From NCBI GenBank assembly GCA_902790625.1, contig CADASP010000001.1, positions 124,001 to 188,000 of the forward strand: DNA of 64,000 bases. The letters are read 5' to 3'. Source of the stretch: an uncultured Prevotellaceae bacterium (GTDB lineage: Bacteria; Bacteroidota; Bacteroidia; Bacteroidales; Bacteroidaceae). The position numbers and the translations under genes were made by a program. The notes under the pieces are model-generated. The model was not told the origin of the DNA. It was given only the letters and a program-made list of their open reading frames with translations, and did no database searches. The stretch's first letter is position 1, and each line of letters opens with the position of its first letter. Of the stretch, positions 1-10,073 are shown piece by piece.

Positions 1-1
1 C

Positions 2-52
2 GACGGCGTGTTCTTGGAAGACCCCGTTTTCAAACTCTGGATGAGCCGATAA
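2..52 (+). CDS. C-terminal tail of an AAA-type ATPase (5' end outside window)
   Basis: An open frame enters from the left edge and ends at TAA 50-52. The last 16 residues include DPVFKLWMSR. Archaeal/Bacteroidota AAA ATPases with a C-terminal DUF234-like nuclease domain typically end in a D-P-hydrophobic-F-x-x-W-hydrophobic motif. The same kind of ending (ADPLFETWFKR) occurs in the remnant at 54734-54961. Only the tail is visible, so the family assignment rests on this short motif. Confidence 0.4.
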   Translation, partial: DGVFLEDPVFKLWMSR

Positions 53-140
53 AAACGGCGGTAGCGCACGGTGCTCTAAGGCCATCTGAAAACGCAAAAC
101 GCAAAATGCAACAGGTAGGCAAAAAAAAGAAACCGTTTCT

Positions 141-171
141 TTTGTTTTGCGCTCAATTATTTGTAACTTTG
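141..171 (+). promoter_or_regulatory. Bacteroidota-type promoter of the Na/Pi transporter gene
   Basis: TTTG at 141-144 and TAACTTTG at 164-171, 19 bp apart, match the -33/-7 consensus (TTTG, TAnnTTTG) used by the primary sigma factor of Bacteroidota. The start codon follows 58 bp later. The same arrangement and spacing recurs before korA at 56284-56314. Confidence 0.7.
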
Positions 172-229
172 TAGCCAAATTTGCGAGCAGACAGGAAAAA
201 GTAATTATTTTTTAAACATAATTTCCACG

Positions 230-1993
230 ATGTTGATACTTTTTAAGCTTTTAGGCTCATTGGCTCTGCTGATGTTTGGTATGAAGTCGATGAGCGATGC
301 CCTGCAGAAGATGGCTGGCCCGCAGCTGCGCCACGTGCTCGGGGCCATGACCACCAATCGTTTCACCGGCATGCTGACGGGTACGCTCGTCACGGCCAGC
401 GTGCAGTCGTCAACCGCTACCACCGTGATGACGGTTTCGTTTGTCAATGCGGGCCTGCTCACGCTGGCGCAGGCCATCTCGGTCATCATGGGTGCCAACA
501 TCGGCACCACGCTCACCGCATGGATCATGTCGGCTGGTATGGCGTTCGACATCAGCATCGTGAGCTATGTGGGATTCTTCGTAGGCATCATCCTCATCTA
601 CATGAAGAAGCACCGCTACATTGGCGACTTCCTCTTCGGACTGGGACTGCTGCTGCTCGGCCTGACCACGCTGCGCATGACGGGCAACGAGATGGACCTG
701 GGCCACAACCAGGCCGTGCTGAACTTCTTCAGCTCGTTCGACTCCAATTCGTTCTGGACCACACTGGTGTTTCTCCTGCTGGGCGGTGTGCTCACCTTCT
801 GCGTGCAGTCGTCGGCTGCCGTCATGGCCATCACGATGATTCTGTGCAGCAGTGGTGCGCTGCCTATCTATCAGGGCATTGCGCTGGTGCTGGGCGAGAA
901 CATCGGCACCACCATCACCTCGAACTTGGCAGCCCTCTCGGCCAACACCCAGGCGCGCCGTGCCGCTCTGGCCCACATGTTCTTCAACGTGTTTGGCGTG
1001 CTGTGGATTCTGGTTGTATTCCAGCCGTTCATCCGTATGGTGTGCGGATGGGTGGGCTATGACGTCGATATGACGAAGGATGCCGTGAGCCCCCAGCAGT
1101 TCTTGGACAATGCTGCCAAGCTGACGTTCGTCCTGGCTGCCTTCCACACAACTTTCAACGTCATCAACGCCAGCATCCTCATCTGGTTCATCCCGCAGAT
1201 TGAGAAGTTCGTGTGCTGGGTCATCAAGTCGAAAAAGGTGGACGAGGAGGAGGACTTCCGTCTGCACTTCATCACCGCCGGCTTCATGAAGACCCCCGAG
1301 CTCTCGGTGCTCGAAGCCCAGAAGGAGATACAGTCGTTCAGCGAGCGCATGCAGCGCATGTTTGGCATGGTGCAGGAGCTGCTCAACATCGGAAAATCCG
1401 ATAAGTCGGACAAATCGGATAAATCGGACAAGTCTGACAAGTCCGACCAGAAGTTCAACACCCTGTTCACGCGCATTGAGAAATACGAGGGCATCAGCGA
1501 CAACATGGAGCTGGAGATTGCCAAATACCTGGAGCAGGTGAGCGACGCACACCTGAGCGACGACACGAAGGCAAAGATTCGCGCCATGCTGCGCGAAATC
1601 TCCGAGTTGGAGAGCATCGGCGACGCCTGCTACAACATGGCACGCACCATCAACCGCAAATTCTTGGCCAAGCAAGACCACTTCACCGAGCAGCAGTACA
1701 GCCACCTCTACCAGATGATGGGACTGACCGAGAACGCACTGACGCAGATGAACCAACTGATGGGTGGACGCAAGGAGAGCTTCGACGTGAACCGCACATT
1801 CAACATCGAGAACGAAATCAACAATTTCCGCAACCAGCTGAAGGCGCAGAACATCATCGACATCAACAACCACGCCTATACCTACGCCGAGGGTACGGTC
1901 TACATGGACCTCATCAGCGAGTGCGAGAAACTGGGCGACTATGTGGTGAACGTGGTCGAGGCAAGAATGGGCACAAGGCAGAAGGAGGCGTGA
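230..1993 (+). CDS. Na/Pi cotransporter family protein with C-terminal PhoU-like domain
   Basis: A 587-residue inner-membrane protein of the Na+/phosphate cotransporter II (NptA/PNaS) family. The N-terminal half is hydrophobic and has two inverted family repeats carrying the QSS signature, QSSTATT near residue 59 and QSSAAVM near residue 194, each followed by a GANIGTT or GENIGTT motif. Residues about 410-587 are a helical region resembling PhoU, as usual for bacterial members of this length. Between the two lies a run of Ser-Asp-Lys triplets (about residues 388-407) made by a 9-bp tandem DNA repeat. It probably imports phosphate or related anions driven by sodium; the substrate is not proven by sequence. 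It has its own promoter and is followed after 66 bp of repeat by parE. Confidence 0.9.
   Translation: MLILFKLLGSLALLMFGMKSMSDALQKMAGPQLRHVLGAMTTNRFTGMLTGTLVTASVQSSTATTVMTVSFVNAGLLTLAQAISVIMGANIGTTLTAWIMSAGMAFDISIVSYVGFFVGIILIYMKKHRYIGDFLFGLGLLLLGLTTLRMTGNEMDLGHNQAVLNFFSSFDSNSFWTTLVFLLLGGVLTFCVQSSAAVMAITMILCSSGALPIYQGIALVLGENIGTTITSNLAALSANTQARRAALAHMFFNVFGVLWILVVFQPFIRMVCGWVGYDVDMTKDAVSPQQFLDNAAKLTFVLAAFHTTFNVINASILIWFIPQIEKFVCWVIKSKKVDEEEDFRLHFITAGFMKTPELSVLEAQKEIQSFSERMQRMFGMVQELLNIGKSDKSDKSDKSDKSDKSDQKFNTLFTRIEKYEGISDNMELEIAKYLEQVSDAHLSDDTKAKIRAMLREISELESIGDACYNMARTINRKFLAKQDHFTEQQYSHLYQMMGLTENALTQMNQLMGGRKESFDVNRTFNIENEINNFRNQLKAQNIIDINNHAYTYAEGTVYMDLISECEKLGDYVVNVVEARMGTRQKEA
1391..1449 (+). 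repeat. 9-bp tandem repeat inside the Na/Pi transporter gene
   Basis: Six to seven imperfect copies of a unit like TCGGACAAA/G (TCGGATAAG, TCGGACAAA and so on) encode Lys-Ser-Asp triplets in the linker between the transporter and PhoU-like parts. Because the unit length is a multiple of three, copy-number change would keep the frame. Confidence 0.85.
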
Positions 1994-2059
1994 GAGTTAG
2001 GAGTTAGGAGTTACGAGTTAGGAGTTACAAGTTACAAGTTACAAGTTAGGAGTTAGGAG
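1994..2059. repeat. gttaggagtta-type tandem repeat filling the transporter-parE gap
   Basis: The whole gap consists of variants of GAGTTAGGAGTTA (also GAGTTACAAGTTA). The same unit, in either orientation, fills gaps at 6821-6867, 19699-19893, 35893-35996 and 47775-47893. Confidence 0.85.
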
Positions 2060-4048
2060 ATGGCAGAAGAACTGGAATTTACCGCTGCGGTGCAACAGCC
2101 GGCTGACTATAACGACGAGAACATACGCACACTGACGGGCATAGAGCACATCCGTCTGCGACCGGGAATGTATATCGGCCGCCTCGGCGACGGGCAACTG
2201 GCCGAGGACGGCATCTACGTGCTGCTGAAGGAGGTCATCGACAACAGCATCGACGAATTCAAGATGAAAGCCGGCGACCGCATCGAGGTGAACGTGGAGG
2301 ACAACCTGCGGGTGAGCGTGCGCGACTATGGGCGCGGCATCCCACAGGGAAAGATGATTGACGCGGTGAGCGTGCTCAACACCGGCGGCAAATACGACTC
2401 GAAGGCATTCAAGAAGAGCATCGGACTGAACGGCGTGGGCGTGAAGGCGGTGAACGCGCTGAGCAGCCACTTCGAGGTGGCCAGCTTCCGCGACGGACAG
2501 GTGCGCCGCGCCATCTTCGAGCGCGGAAAGCTCGTCAGCGACGTCACCGAGCCTACAAAGGACGAGAACGGCACCTATATCTACTTCGAACCCGACGACA
2601 CGCTGTTCCTGCACTACAGCTTCCACGACGAGATTGTGGAGACGATGCTGCGCAACTACACCTATCTGAACATAGGGCTGGCCATCATGTACAACGGCCG
2701 ACGCATCCTGAGTCGACGCGGACTGGAGGACCTGCTCAAAGACCGCATGACCAGCGACCCTCTCTACCCCATCGTTCACCTGCAGGGCGACGACATCGAG
2801 ATTGCCTTCACACACGCCAACCAATACGGCGAGGAGTACTACAGCTTCGTCAATGGACAGCACACCACGCAGGGCGGCACCCATCAGAGCGCATTCAAGG
2901 AGCACATTGCCAAGACCATCAAGGAGTTCTTCCAGAAGAATTTTGAATATGTAGATATCCGCACCGGCATCGTGGCCGCCATCGCCCTGAACGTGGAGGA
3001 GCCGATGTTCGAGAGCCAGACGAAAATCAAGCTTGGCTCGCTCACCATGGCACCCATGCCCGCCACCGTAGACGCCAACCACCCCGCACCACCCAGCATC
3101 AACAAATATGTGGGCGACTTCATCAAGCAGGAGGTGGACAACTATCTGCACAAGAACCCCGACACGGCCGAGGTGCTGCTACAAAAGATTCAGGAGAGCG
3201 AGAAAGAGCGCAAGGCCATGGCGGGCATCACCAAGCTGGCCCGTGAGCGTGCCAAGAAAGCCAACCTGCACAACCGCAAGCTGCGCGACTGCCGCATACA
3301 CTACAGCGACGTGAAGAACGACCGCAAGGAGGAGTCATCCATCTTCATCACCGAGGGCGACTCTGCCAGCGGAAGCATCACCAAGAGCCGCGACGTGAAC
3401 ACGCAAGCCGTCTTCTCTTTGAGGGGAAAGCCCCTGAACACGTTTGGACTGACCAAGAAGGTGGTGTACGAGAACGAGGAGTTCAACCTGCTGCAGGCCG
3501 CGCTCGACATTGAGGATGGCCTCGACACTCTGCGCTACAACAAGGTCATCGTGGCCACCGATGCCGATGTCGACGGCATGCACATCCGCCTGCTCACTAT
3601 CACTTTCTTCCTACAGTTCTTCCCCGAACTCATCCGCAAAGGCCACGTCTACGTGCTGCAGACGCCGCTCTTCCGCGTGCGCAACCGTCGCACGAAAATC
3701 AAGAACAAGCAGGTGCTGGCCGACGAGGACATCAAGGCTCACGACGGCAAGAAGAGTGATTTCATCGTCAGGTATTGCTATAGCGACGAGGAGCGCCAAG
3801 CAGCCATCCGCGACTTGGCTCCCGACCCCGAAATCACCCGCTTCAAGGGACTCGGCGAAATCTCGCCCGAGGAGTTCTCGGGATTCATCGGCCCCGACAT
3901 CCGCCTGGAGCAAGTCACCATGCACAAAACCGACCAAGTGCAGAAGCTGCTGGAATACTACATGGGCAAGAACACCATGGAGCGCCAGAACTTCATCATC
4001 GACAACCTCGTCATCGAGGAAGACCGGCCCGAGGAGGAAGAGGAGTGA
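2060..4048 (+). CDS. parE: DNA topoisomerase IV subunit B (GyrB/ParE family)
   Basis: A 662-residue type IIA topoisomerase ATPase subunit. It has the GHKL ATPase region at the N-terminus ([12 protein letters not shown] near residue 32; EVIDNSIDE near residue 61), the transducer domain with QGGTHQ, and the TOPRIM domain with EGDSASG near residue 433 and DADVDG near residue 500. It lacks the long insertion of gamma-proteobacterial GyrB. It should pair with a ParC subunit to decatenate chromosomes; no parC lies next to it here. The acidic C-terminus ([10 protein letters not shown]) is typical of Bacteroidota ParE. Its stop codon abuts the stop of the convergent VanZ-like gene, leaving no intergenic space. 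Confidence 0.92.
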   Translation: MAEELEFTAAVQQPADYNDENIRTLTGIEHIRLRPGMYIGRLGDGQLAEDGIYVLLKEVIDNSIDEFKMKAGDRIEVNVEDNLRVSVRDYGRGIPQGKMIDAVSVLNTGGKYDSKAFKKSIGLNGVGVKAVNALSSHFEVASFRDGQVRRAIFERGKLVSDVTEPTKDENGTYIYFEPDDTLFLHYSFHDEIVETMLRNYTYLNIGLAIMYNGRRILSRRGLEDLLKDRMTSDPLYPIVHLQGDDIEIAFTHANQYGEEYYSFVNGQHTTQGGTHQSAFKEHIAKTIKEFFQKNFEYVDIRTGIVAAIALNVEEPMFESQTKIKLGSLTMAPMPATVDANHPAPPSINKYVGDFIKQEVDNYLHKNPDTAEVLLQKIQESEKERKAMAGITKLARERAKKANLHNRKLRDCRIHYSDVKNDRKEESSIFITEGDSASGSITKSRDVNTQAVFSLRGKPLNTFGLTKKVVYENEEFNLLQAALDIEDGLDTLRYNKVIVATDADVDGMHIRLLTITFFLQFFPELIRKGHVYVLQTPLFRVRNRRTKIKNKQVLADEDIKAHDGKKSDFIVRYCYSDEERQAAIRDLAPDPEITRFKGLGEISPEEFSGFIGPDIRLEQVTMHKTDQVQKLLEYYMGKNTMERQNFIIDNLVIEEDRPEEEEE

Positions 4049-4468
4049 CTAATTCTTTGCGCGCCGCACCCGCCACATCACGAGGCCGATGAGCGTGCCG
4101 AGGCCGACGCCTGTGGTGTTGGCGGCAAAGTCGAGCCACTCGCCCGAGCGGTTGGTGGTGCAGTAGGCTTGCAACAGCTCGATGACGCCGCTCATGGCAA
4201 TGAGACCGAGGAACGCGAAGAGGAAGAGCTTCCAGAACACCAAGCGGCGATGGTGGCGCAGATATTCCCACCACATCACCGACGTGGTGCTGCCATACAT
4301 CACCAAGTGGGTCCATTTGTCGATGAAGGCCACATCATTCAGCGGTGTCTTGGGCACGATGACAAACAGGCACAAGAACCAGATGAGGGCCAAGCAGATG
4401 AGCGTGAGCGGATAATGGGAAAGGAGATGACGGAATGTCTTTAGCATAGTTTTTTCTTGGTTTTTCAT
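4049..4468 (-). CDS. VanZ-like small membrane protein
   Basis: A 139-residue protein with about four hydrophobic segments. It carries VanZ family landmarks: DKWTHLVMYG near residue 49 (the K-x-x-H-x-x-x-Y/F-G pattern) and GVIELLQ near residue 93, then W-L-D-F-x-x-N-x-x-G near residue 110. VanZ is named after a teicoplanin-resistance protein but most members have no known role. It lies 3 bp after cdaA's stop codon on the same strand, so it is probably the last gene of a folP-cdaA-VanZ operon, and it converges on parE. A second Met at residue 8 is an alternative start. Confidence 0.75.
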   Translation of the reverse strand: MKNQEKTMLKTFRHLLSHYPLTLICLALIWFLCLFVIVPKTPLNDVAFIDKWTHLVMYGSTTSVMWWEYLRHHRRLVFWKLFLFAFLGLIAMSGVIELLQAYCTTNRSGEWLDFAANTTGVGLGTLIGLVMWRVRRAKN

Positions 4469-4471
4469 TTG

Positions 4472-5251
4472 TCAAGCCAGTTCTTCGGCCAGCACAGCCT
4501 CCAGCTCCTCGGCGGCGAGGCGCAGCCGGAACTGTCCCTTGCTGGCGATGCTGATGCCGCCCGTCTCTTCCGAGACGATGACCACCAGGGCGTCGCTCTC
4601 TTGGCTCATGCCCAGGGCGGCGCGATGGCGCAGCCCCAGTTCCTTGGGGATGTCGAGGTTGTGGCTCACAGGCAGGATGCAGCCGGCGGCACAGATGCGG
4701 TGCTTGCTGATGACCATGGCCCCATCGTGCAGGGGTGAGTTCTTGAAGAAGATGTTCTCGATGAGCCGCTGGTTGATGTTTGCGTTCACCACCTCGCCCG
4801 TGGCCACGATGTCGGCCAGCGATGCTTCGCGCTCTATCACGATGAGCGCCCCCACCTTGCCCTTCGACATCTGCATGGCAGCCATCACGATGGGCATGAT
4901 GTCGCGCTTCAGCTGCTCCTGGTTCTTGTCTTTGGCATGCTTTGGCATAAACAGCTTCAGCAGTCGCCGCATGCGCTGGTGGGCGCCGATGTTGTAGAGG
5001 AACTTGCGAATGTCGTCCTGGAAGATGATGATGATGGCGATGACACCCACGCTCACCACCTTGTCGAGGATGGTGCCCAGCAGTTTCATCTCGAGCACTT
5101 GCGACACCAGCAGCCAGATGACGACGAAGAAGGTGATGCCCACGAAGACGTTGAGCGAGCGGCTCTCGCGCATCAGCCTGTAGACGTAGTAGAGCATCAT
5201 GCCCACCAGCAGGATGTCGATGAAGTCTTTTATGCCAAAGTCGAAAAACAT
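4472..5251 (-). CDS. cdaA: Diadenylate cyclase CdaA
   Basis: A 259-residue membrane-bound cyclase that makes c-di-AMP from two ATP. The first 80 residues contain three hydrophobic segments. The DAC (DisA_N) domain follows, with the catalytic DGA at residues 176-178 (LHDGAMVI) and RHR at 208-210 (RHRAALG), both intact. Length and architecture match CdaA of Firmicutes and Bacteroidota. It lies downstream of folP on the same strand, an order often seen in Bacteroidota. The 94-bp gap between them is filled by short AT-rich repeats. No CdaR-like partner is seen next to it. Confidence 0.93.
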   Translation of the reverse strand: MFFDFGIKDFIDILLVGMMLYYVYRLMRESRSLNVFVGITFFVVIWLLVSQVLEMKLLGTILDKVVSVGVIAIIIIFQDDIRKFLYNIGAHQRMRRLLKLFMPKHAKDKNQEQLKRDIMPIVMAAMQMSKGKVGALIVIEREASLADIVATGEVVNANINQRLIENIFFKNSPLHDGAMVISKHRICAAGCILPVSHNLDIPKELGLRHRAALGMSQESDALVVIVSEETGGISIASKGQFRLRLAAEELEAVLAEELA

Positions 5252-5266
5252 TGTTTCTTTTTTATT

Positions 5267-5340
5267 TGCGTTATTACGTTATGACGTTATAACGTTATAA
5301 CGATATGACGCTATAACGAAATAACGTCATAACGAAATCC
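5267..5340. repeat. Short palindromic repeats (GTTATAAC type) between folP and cdaA
   Basis: Repeats of a roughly 10-bp unit close to ACGTTATAAC/ACGTTATGAC, several of them self-complementary, fill most of the gap. They could form hairpins in the folP-cdaA transcript. Confidence 0.7.
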
Positions 5341-5345
5341 CGCCA

Positions 5346-6158
5346 TCACGTCACAGCGGATAATTGTTTCGTCAGCCGACAGCACTCCACAGCTTCTCTC
5401 ACATCGTGCACACGCAGCACGCTGGCCCCCTTCATCAGTGCCACGGCATGCAGGGCGGTGGTGCCGTTGAGGGCTTGCTCAGGGGTGGTGTCGAGCAGTC
5501 GCCAGATCATCGACTTGCGACTGACGCCCACCAGCACGGGCAGCTGCAGCACCTGCAGCTTCTCCAGTTGGTTCAGCAGAGCGTAGTTCTGCTCCATGGT
5601 CTTGCCGAAGCCGAAGCCTGGGTCGATGATGATGTCTTTGTGCCCCATGTTGCGCAGCTGCTGCACCTCGTCGGCCAGCGCGAGGAGCGTCTGCCGCAAC
5701 GTGGGTTGCGCCGCCATCAGGATATAGGGCACGCCCAGACGGGCCACCATGCGGTGCATGTCCTTGCGCTGCTGCTCGTCGGGGCTGCCCACATCGTTGA
5801 TGATGTCAGCCCCCAGCTCCTCCACGGCCATGCGTGCCACGGCGGGACGGAAGGTGTCGACGCTCACCACGGCCTGTGGCTGCTCGCGCCTGACGATGGT
5901 GAGTGCCAGTCGCAACCGCTCCATCTCCTCCTGCTCGCCGACGGGAGTACTGCCAGGGCGCGTGCTGCAGGCCCCCACATCGATGAAGGCCCCGCCCTCG
6001 TCTACTATCTGCCGTGCCCGCAGGGCTATCTGCTGCTCGGTTTGTGCTCGGCTCTGGGCAAAGAACGAGTCGGGCGTGGCGTTGAGGATGCCCATCACCC
6101 GTGGCTCGCTCAGGCTCATCAGCCGCCCACGTATGTTCAGCGTGTAGTTCATCGTCAT
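5346..6158 (-). CDS. folP: Dihydropteroate synthase
   Basis: A 270-residue TIM-barrel enzyme that joins p-aminobenzoate to dihydropterin pyrophosphate in folate synthesis, the sulfonamide target. Signatures are GILNATPDSF at residues 23-32, DVGACSTRPGS at 60-70, NDV at 121-123, DPGFGFGKT at 179-187 and GVSRKS at 211-216. Full length for the family. Start codons at residues 1 and 3 are both possible. It is the first gene of a probable folP-cdaA-VanZ operon and lies 17 bp downstream of the nucleosidase gene. Confidence 0.95.
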   Translation of the reverse strand: MTMNYTLNIRGRLMSLSEPRVMGILNATPDSFFAQSRAQTEQQIALRARQIVDEGGAFIDVGACSTRPGSTPVGEQEEMERLRLALTIVRREQPQAVVSVDTFRPAVARMAVEELGADIINDVGSPDEQQRKDMHRMVARLGVPYILMAAQPTLRQTLLALADEVQQLRNMGHKDIIIDPGFGFGKTMEQNYALLNQLEKLQVLQLPVLVGVSRKSMIWRLLDTTPEQALNGTTALHAVALMKGASVLRVHDVREAVECCRLTKQLSAVT

Positions 6159-6175
6159 TCGTCATTCGTCATTCA

Positions 6176-6820
6176 TCACAGGCTCTCCACAAACGTGCGT
6201 GTGGTGAGAAACGACTGTGCGGCCACCTGCGCCCAGAAATCGTGATACTGCTGCGCCTGTGTGTCGCGCAGGGGCACATCGCTCACCACGCGAAACGAGA
6301 TGAAGGGCACGCCAGCCAGATGGCAGGTGTGTGCGATGGCTGCCGACTCCATGTCGACGGCCTTCGCCTCGGGGAAATGGTCGATGATGGAGCGCATTTT
6401 CTCGCGCGAGTCAACGAACCAGTCGCCCGTGACGATGAGTCCGGGGTGGATGGCCAACCCGTCCTGCCTCATCTCCTTGGCCTTCCGCAGCAGATAGGGG
6501 TCGGCATCGAAGCGTGCGGGCAACCCCTGCACCTGTCCATAGACCACACTGCTGCCGACGGCGGTGCCACAATACACGTCGTGATAGGCCAGCTGCGTGC
6601 TCACCACCACGTCTTTCACCTCAATGTCGTCGCCGTTGCCGCCGGCACATCCCGACGAGATGATGCAGTCGGGCCTATGCTCGTTGATCATCCGCTGCAC
6701 GCCCAGCGCGGCGTTCACTTTTCCTATGCCACATTTCTCCACGATGACCTGGCTGCCTTCAAACACTTGTTGCAGCTGTTGCAACTCGCGGTCCATGGCT
6801 ACAATGATTCCTATTTTCAT
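6176..6820 (-). CDS. mtnN: 5'-methylthioadenosine/S-adenosylhomocysteine nucleosidase
   Basis: A 214-residue MTAN-type enzyme that cleaves adenine from methylthioadenosine and S-adenosylhomocysteine in the methyl cycle and in AI-2 precursor formation. It starts with the standard MKIGIIVAMDRE, has the SGCAGG motif (residues 56-61), the ribose-binding VDMESAA (155-161; E158) and the catalytic Asp in VVSDVPL (D181). Length is slightly shorter than the E. coli enzyme (about 230). It lies between ribBA and folP on the same strand. Confidence 0.92.
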   Translation of the reverse strand: MKIGIIVAMDRELQQLQQVFEGSQVIVEKCGIGKVNAALGVQRMINEHRPDCIISSGCAGGNGDDIEVKDVVVSTQLAYHDVYCGTAVGSSVVYGQVQGLPARFDADPYLLRKAKEMRQDGLAIHPGLIVTGDWFVDSREKMRSIIDHFPEAKAVDMESAAIAHTCHLAGVPFISFRVVSDVPLRDTQAQQYHDFWAQVAAQSFLTTRTFVESL

Positions 6821-6867
6821 ATAACTCCTAACTCTTAACTCCTAACTCCTAACTCCTAACTCCTAAC
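6821..6867. repeat. gttaggagtta-type tandem repeat between ribBA and mtnN
   Basis: Four to five copies of AACTCCTAACTCC in tandem, the reverse complement of the unit at 1994-2059. Confidence 0.85.
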
Positions 6868-8085
6868 TCAAAGGTGTAGCGTATGCCCCATGCGCTGCTG
6901 CTTGGTGCGCAGATAGCGCAGGTTGTATTCGTTGGGTGTCACCTCTATGGGCACGTTCTCCACGATTTCCAGCCCGTAGGCCTCCAGCCCCACGCGCTTC
7001 ACGGGGTTGTTGGTCATCAGTCGCATCTTGTGCACACCCAGATGGCGCAGCATCTGTGCGCCGCAGCCATAGTCGCGCTCGTCGGCCTTGAAGCCTAAGC
7101 ACAGGTTAGCATCCACGGTGTCGTAGCCCTCCTCCTGTAGCTTGTAGGCGGCCAGCTTGTTCATCAGGCCGATGCCGCGCCCCTCCTGCTGCATGTAGAC
7201 GATGACACCCTTGCCCTCGTGCTCTATCATCTCCATGGCGCGGTGCAGCTGCTCGCCGCAGTCGCATCGCTTCGAACCCAGGATGTCGCCCGTCATACAA
7301 GAAGAATGTACGCGCACGAGGATAGGCTCGTCGTCGGTCCACTCACCCTTGATGAGCGCGAAGTGCTCCTGGCCGTTGCTCTTCTGGCGGAAGGGGATGA
7401 TGCGGAAATGTCCGTGCTCGGTGGGCATGTCGGCCTCCTGCCCCACCTCGATGAGCGACTCCTGTCGCAGACGGTAGGCGATGAGGTCTTTGATGGTGAT
7501 GATTTTCAGGCCATGCTCACGGGCAAACACCTGCAGCTCGGGCATGCGGGCCATGGTGCCGTCGTCGTTCATGATTTCCATCAGCGCGCCGGCGGGGTAC
7601 AGTCCGGCCAACTTGCACAGGTCGACGGCGGCCTCGGTGTGGCCACTGCGGCGCAGCACGCCGTTGTCTTGGGCATAGAGGGGGTTGATGTGTCCTGGTC
7701 GGCCGAAGGTCTGCGGCGTGCTGGCGGGGTCGGCGAGGGCGCGGATGGTGGCGGCGCGGTCGTGGGCGCTGACGCCCGTGGTGCAGCCTTCGAGCTTGTC
7801 AACGGTGATGGTGAAGGGTGTGCCCAGCACGCTGGTGTTGTCGCTCACCTGACGCGGCAGGTCGAGTTCCTCGCTGCGGCTGATGGTGATGGGTGCGCAG
7901 AGCACGCCGCGGGCATACTTCAGCATGAAGTTCACCATCTCGGGGGTAATCTTCTCGGCGGCGCAGATGAGGTCGCCCTCGTTCTCGCGGTCCTCGTCGT
8001 CGACAACAATGACGAAGCGCCCCTCGCGGAAGTCGGCGATGGCGTCGGGGATGGTGCTCAGGTTGTTCATTATTTCGTTGTTCAT
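6868..8085 (-). CDS. ribBA: Bifunctional DHBP synthase / GTP cyclohydrolase II
   Basis: A 405-residue bifunctional enzyme starting both branches of riboflavin synthesis. The N-terminal DHBP synthase half (about residues 10-207) has [12 protein letters not shown] at 28-39. The C-terminal cyclohydrolase II half has [19 protein letters not shown] (about residues 256-275) with the three zinc cysteines, and QQEGRGIG. Both halves look intact. Its start overlaps the stop of the upstream permease gene by 4 bp (ATGA), so the two are probably translationally coupled. No FMN riboswitch is possible in that overlap. A second Met at residue 6 is an alternative start. Confidence 0.95.
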   Translation of the reverse strand: MNNEIMNNLSTIPDAIADFREGRFVIVVDDEDRENEGDLICAAEKITPEMVNFMLKYARGVLCAPITISRSEELDLPRQVSDNTSVLGTPFTITVDKLEGCTTGVSAHDRAATIRALADPASTPQTFGRPGHINPLYAQDNGVLRRSGHTEAAVDLCKLAGLYPAGALMEIMNDDGTMARMPELQVFAREHGLKIITIKDLIAYRLRQESLIEVGQEADMPTEHGHFRIIPFRQKSNGQEHFALIKGEWTDDEPILVRVHSSCMTGDILGSKRCDCGEQLHRAMEMIEHEGKGVIVYMQQEGRGIGLMNKLAAYKLQEEGYDTVDANLCLGFKADERDYGCGAQMLRHLGVHKMRLMTNNPVKRVGLEAYGLEIVENVPIEVTPNEYNLRYLRTKQQRMGHTLHL

Positions 8086-10061
8086 TTTGCGTGGGGTGAT
8101 GGGGTAAATGGGCTTGCCGAATTTTCTGAATTTTCCGAATCTTCCGAATTTTCCGAATTTTTCGGCATCTCCTTTTTTGTGATGTCCAGGATGTCCTGGC
8201 TGGTTTTCTCGATGGTCTTCAGGTCGCGGTGCAGACGCAGGCGGAAGCGGAGCATGCGGATGTAGAAGAAGATGCCGAGGGGGAGGATGATGCCTACGAC
8301 GGCGTTGAGCCAGCGCTGGCGGAAGGGGCGCGTGTGGGCGTGGGTGGCCAGCACAGGATACTGGTTGAGCAGATGCAGCACATGGCGGTCGCGGGTGTTG
8401 GCCAGGTCGTCGATGACCGTCTCCAGCCGCTCGTTGATGTCGATGATTTGTCGGTCGTCGCCGGGGCGGAAGAACACCTTCACGGGGCTGGGCCAGCGCA
8501 GCAGGTGGTGCTCGTTCGTGTAGTTGTTGATTTCGGCGTTGATGGCTGTCAGGGCCTGGGCGTCGGCAGCATAGTCGGGGTCGTTGATGATCACCTCCTT
8601 GCCGGCGATATGGCGTTTCTGGCGCAGTCCCAGCATGCGCATGAGCAGACTGCGATAGGCATCGATGTTGAACACGGCCGAGTCGTTGTTGGCCTTATAG
8701 GTGAAGAACACAGCCAGCGGCGTGAGCACGGCGGTGGCAATCATCTTGCCAAACCACACCGTCCAGTTGTCGTCGCGTGCCATGCGATAGCCACTGTTGT
8801 CGAAAATGTAGTACACGATGAACACCAGCACCGAGATGATGACGGGCACGCCCAGGCCACCCTTGCGGATGATGGCACCCAGCGGTGCCCCGATGAAGAA
8901 GAAGATGATGCACGAGAGGGCGAGCGTGAACTTGCCGATTGCCTCCATCACGTGCAGTCGCTCCTGCCGGAACAGGTATTTGGCATAGTCGGCCTTCATC
9001 AGCACGTCGTTGGCTCCCATCTGTGCTTGCCGAGCCGCATTCTTGGTCACGGTGCGCTTGCCCTCGGTGTCGAGCTGCTGGTAGAGGCTGTCCAGGTTGG
9101 GCACACCCTTCTGCAGCTGCAGCGTCAGGCGGATGGAGTCCTCGCGGCTGATGAACGGTTGTGGCAAGGCGTAGTTGCGCGACGACAAATAGGTCTGCCG
9201 ACCTATGGAGTCGTTGCTGCGACGTATGCTGTCCAGGTCGTGCAGTATCTGCGCGGTGCTCTTGCCCTTGGCATTGCTCGAGATGATGGAGGCGTCGGCC
9301 AGGTTGAAGTCGCCGTCGAAGTCGAGCAGCACCTGCTTGAAGGCAAACGTCTCGCGGCGGTAGGGAATTTCGGCTGTGCCACCCAGGTCCTGCTGCTTCA
9401 TGTTCTCAAACCACTCGCCGCTCCACATCGTCAGCAGCAGGTGTTTCTTCTCGGCCGTCGACTGCAGCATGCCGCTGTCGGCCAAGATGATGGCTTGGTC
9501 CTCGTAGCTGCCCGTCTGACGGAAAATCATCATGCCATAGAGGCGGCCGGTGTTCACGTCCTTGTGCTGCACGAAGAGGTTGGTGCCGGGGATGCCGTCG
9601 TAGAACACACCTTCGGGAATCTCCAGCTCAGGGCTCTTCTGCTTCATCGACAACAGCAGCTGCGTCAGGTTCTTGTTGGCCGTAGGGCCAATCTTCTCCT
9701 GAAAATAAACCGAGACGCCGGCCACCAACAGCACGATGACGATGAGCGAGCGCATGCTCTGCAACAGCGAGACGCCCGCCGCCTTGATGGCCGTCAGCTC
9801 GCTTTGCTCGCCCAGGTTGCCATAGGTGATGAGCGAGCTGAGCAGCACAGCCAGCGGCAGTGCCTGGGGCATCAGCATCAGCGCCATGTACCAGAAGAAC
9901 TGCGCCAGCACATCCATCGTCAAACCCTTGCCTATCAGGTCGTCGACGTAGCGCCACAAGAATTGCATCATCAGCACAAACTGGCAGATGAAGAAGGTGG
10001 CCACGAACAGCAATCCGAACTGTTTGGCAATGAATATGTCGAGTTTTTTTATCCTAAACAT
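8082..10061 (-). CDS. LptF/LptG family permease
   Basis: A 659-residue inner-membrane protein of the YjgP/YjgQ family, which moves lipopolysaccharide from the inner membrane to the periplasmic bridge with LptB and LptC. It has one N-terminal hydrophobic pair (residues about 15-80), a long periplasmic beta-rich region, then further transmembrane segments near residues 390-480. I chose the ATG at 10061 ([16 protein letters not shown]), because the 61 codons upstream read through a noncoding hairpin repeat. A TACCTTTG -7 box lies at 10074-10081, giving a leader of only a few bases. The C-terminus carries a Glu-Asn-Ser repeat from a 9-bp DNA repeat (8116-8165). Longer than E. coli LptF because of a C-terminal extension. 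Confidence 0.88.
   Translation of the reverse strand: MFRIKKLDIFIAKQFGLLFVATFFICQFVLMMQFLWRYVDDLIGKGLTMDVLAQFFWYMALMLMPQALPLAVLLSSLITYGNLGEQSELTAIKAAGVSLLQSMRSLIVIVLLVAGVSVYFQEKIGPTANKNLTQLLLSMKQKSPELEIPEGVFYDGIPGTNLFVQHKDVNTGRLYGMMIFRQTGSYEDQAIILADSGMLQSTAEKKHLLLTMWSGEWFENMKQQDLGGTAEIPYRRETFAFKQVLLDFDGDFNLADASIISSNAKGKSTAQILHDLDSIRRSNDSIGRQTYLSSRNYALPQPFISREDSIRLTLQLQKGVPNLDSLYQQLDTEGKRTVTKNAARQAQMGANDVLMKADYAKYLFRQERLHVMEAIGKFTLALSCIIFFFIGAPLGAIIRKGGLGVPVIISVLVFIVYYIFDNSGYRMARDDNWTVWFGKMIATAVLTPLAVFFTYKANNDSAVFNIDAYRSLLMRMLGLRQKRHIAGKEVIINDPDYAADAQALTAINAEINNYTNEHHLLRWPSPVKVFFRPGDDRQIIDINERLETVIDDLANTRDRHVLHLLNQYPVLATHAHTRPFRQRWLNAVVGIILPLGIFFYIRMLRFRLRLHRDLKTIEKTSQDILDITKKEMPKNSENSEDSENSENSASPFTPSPHAK
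8116..8165 (-). repeat. 9-bp tandem repeat at the 3' end of the permease gene
   Basis: Imperfect repeats of TTCCGAATT/TTCTGAATT code for the C-terminal N-S-E and D-S-E triplets. The arrangement parallels the Ser-Asp-Lys repeat in the Na/Pi transporter. Confidence 0.75.
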
Positions 10062-10073
10062 CGTACTCGCATG

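Noticed and set aside
410..1873. 487-codon frame opposite the Na/Pi transporter
   Set aside because: Shadow of a GC-rich gene; the opposite strand has clear family motifs.
8086..8100. FMN riboswitch upstream of ribBA
   Set aside because: The upstream gene overlaps ribBA by 4 bp, so there is no leader for it.
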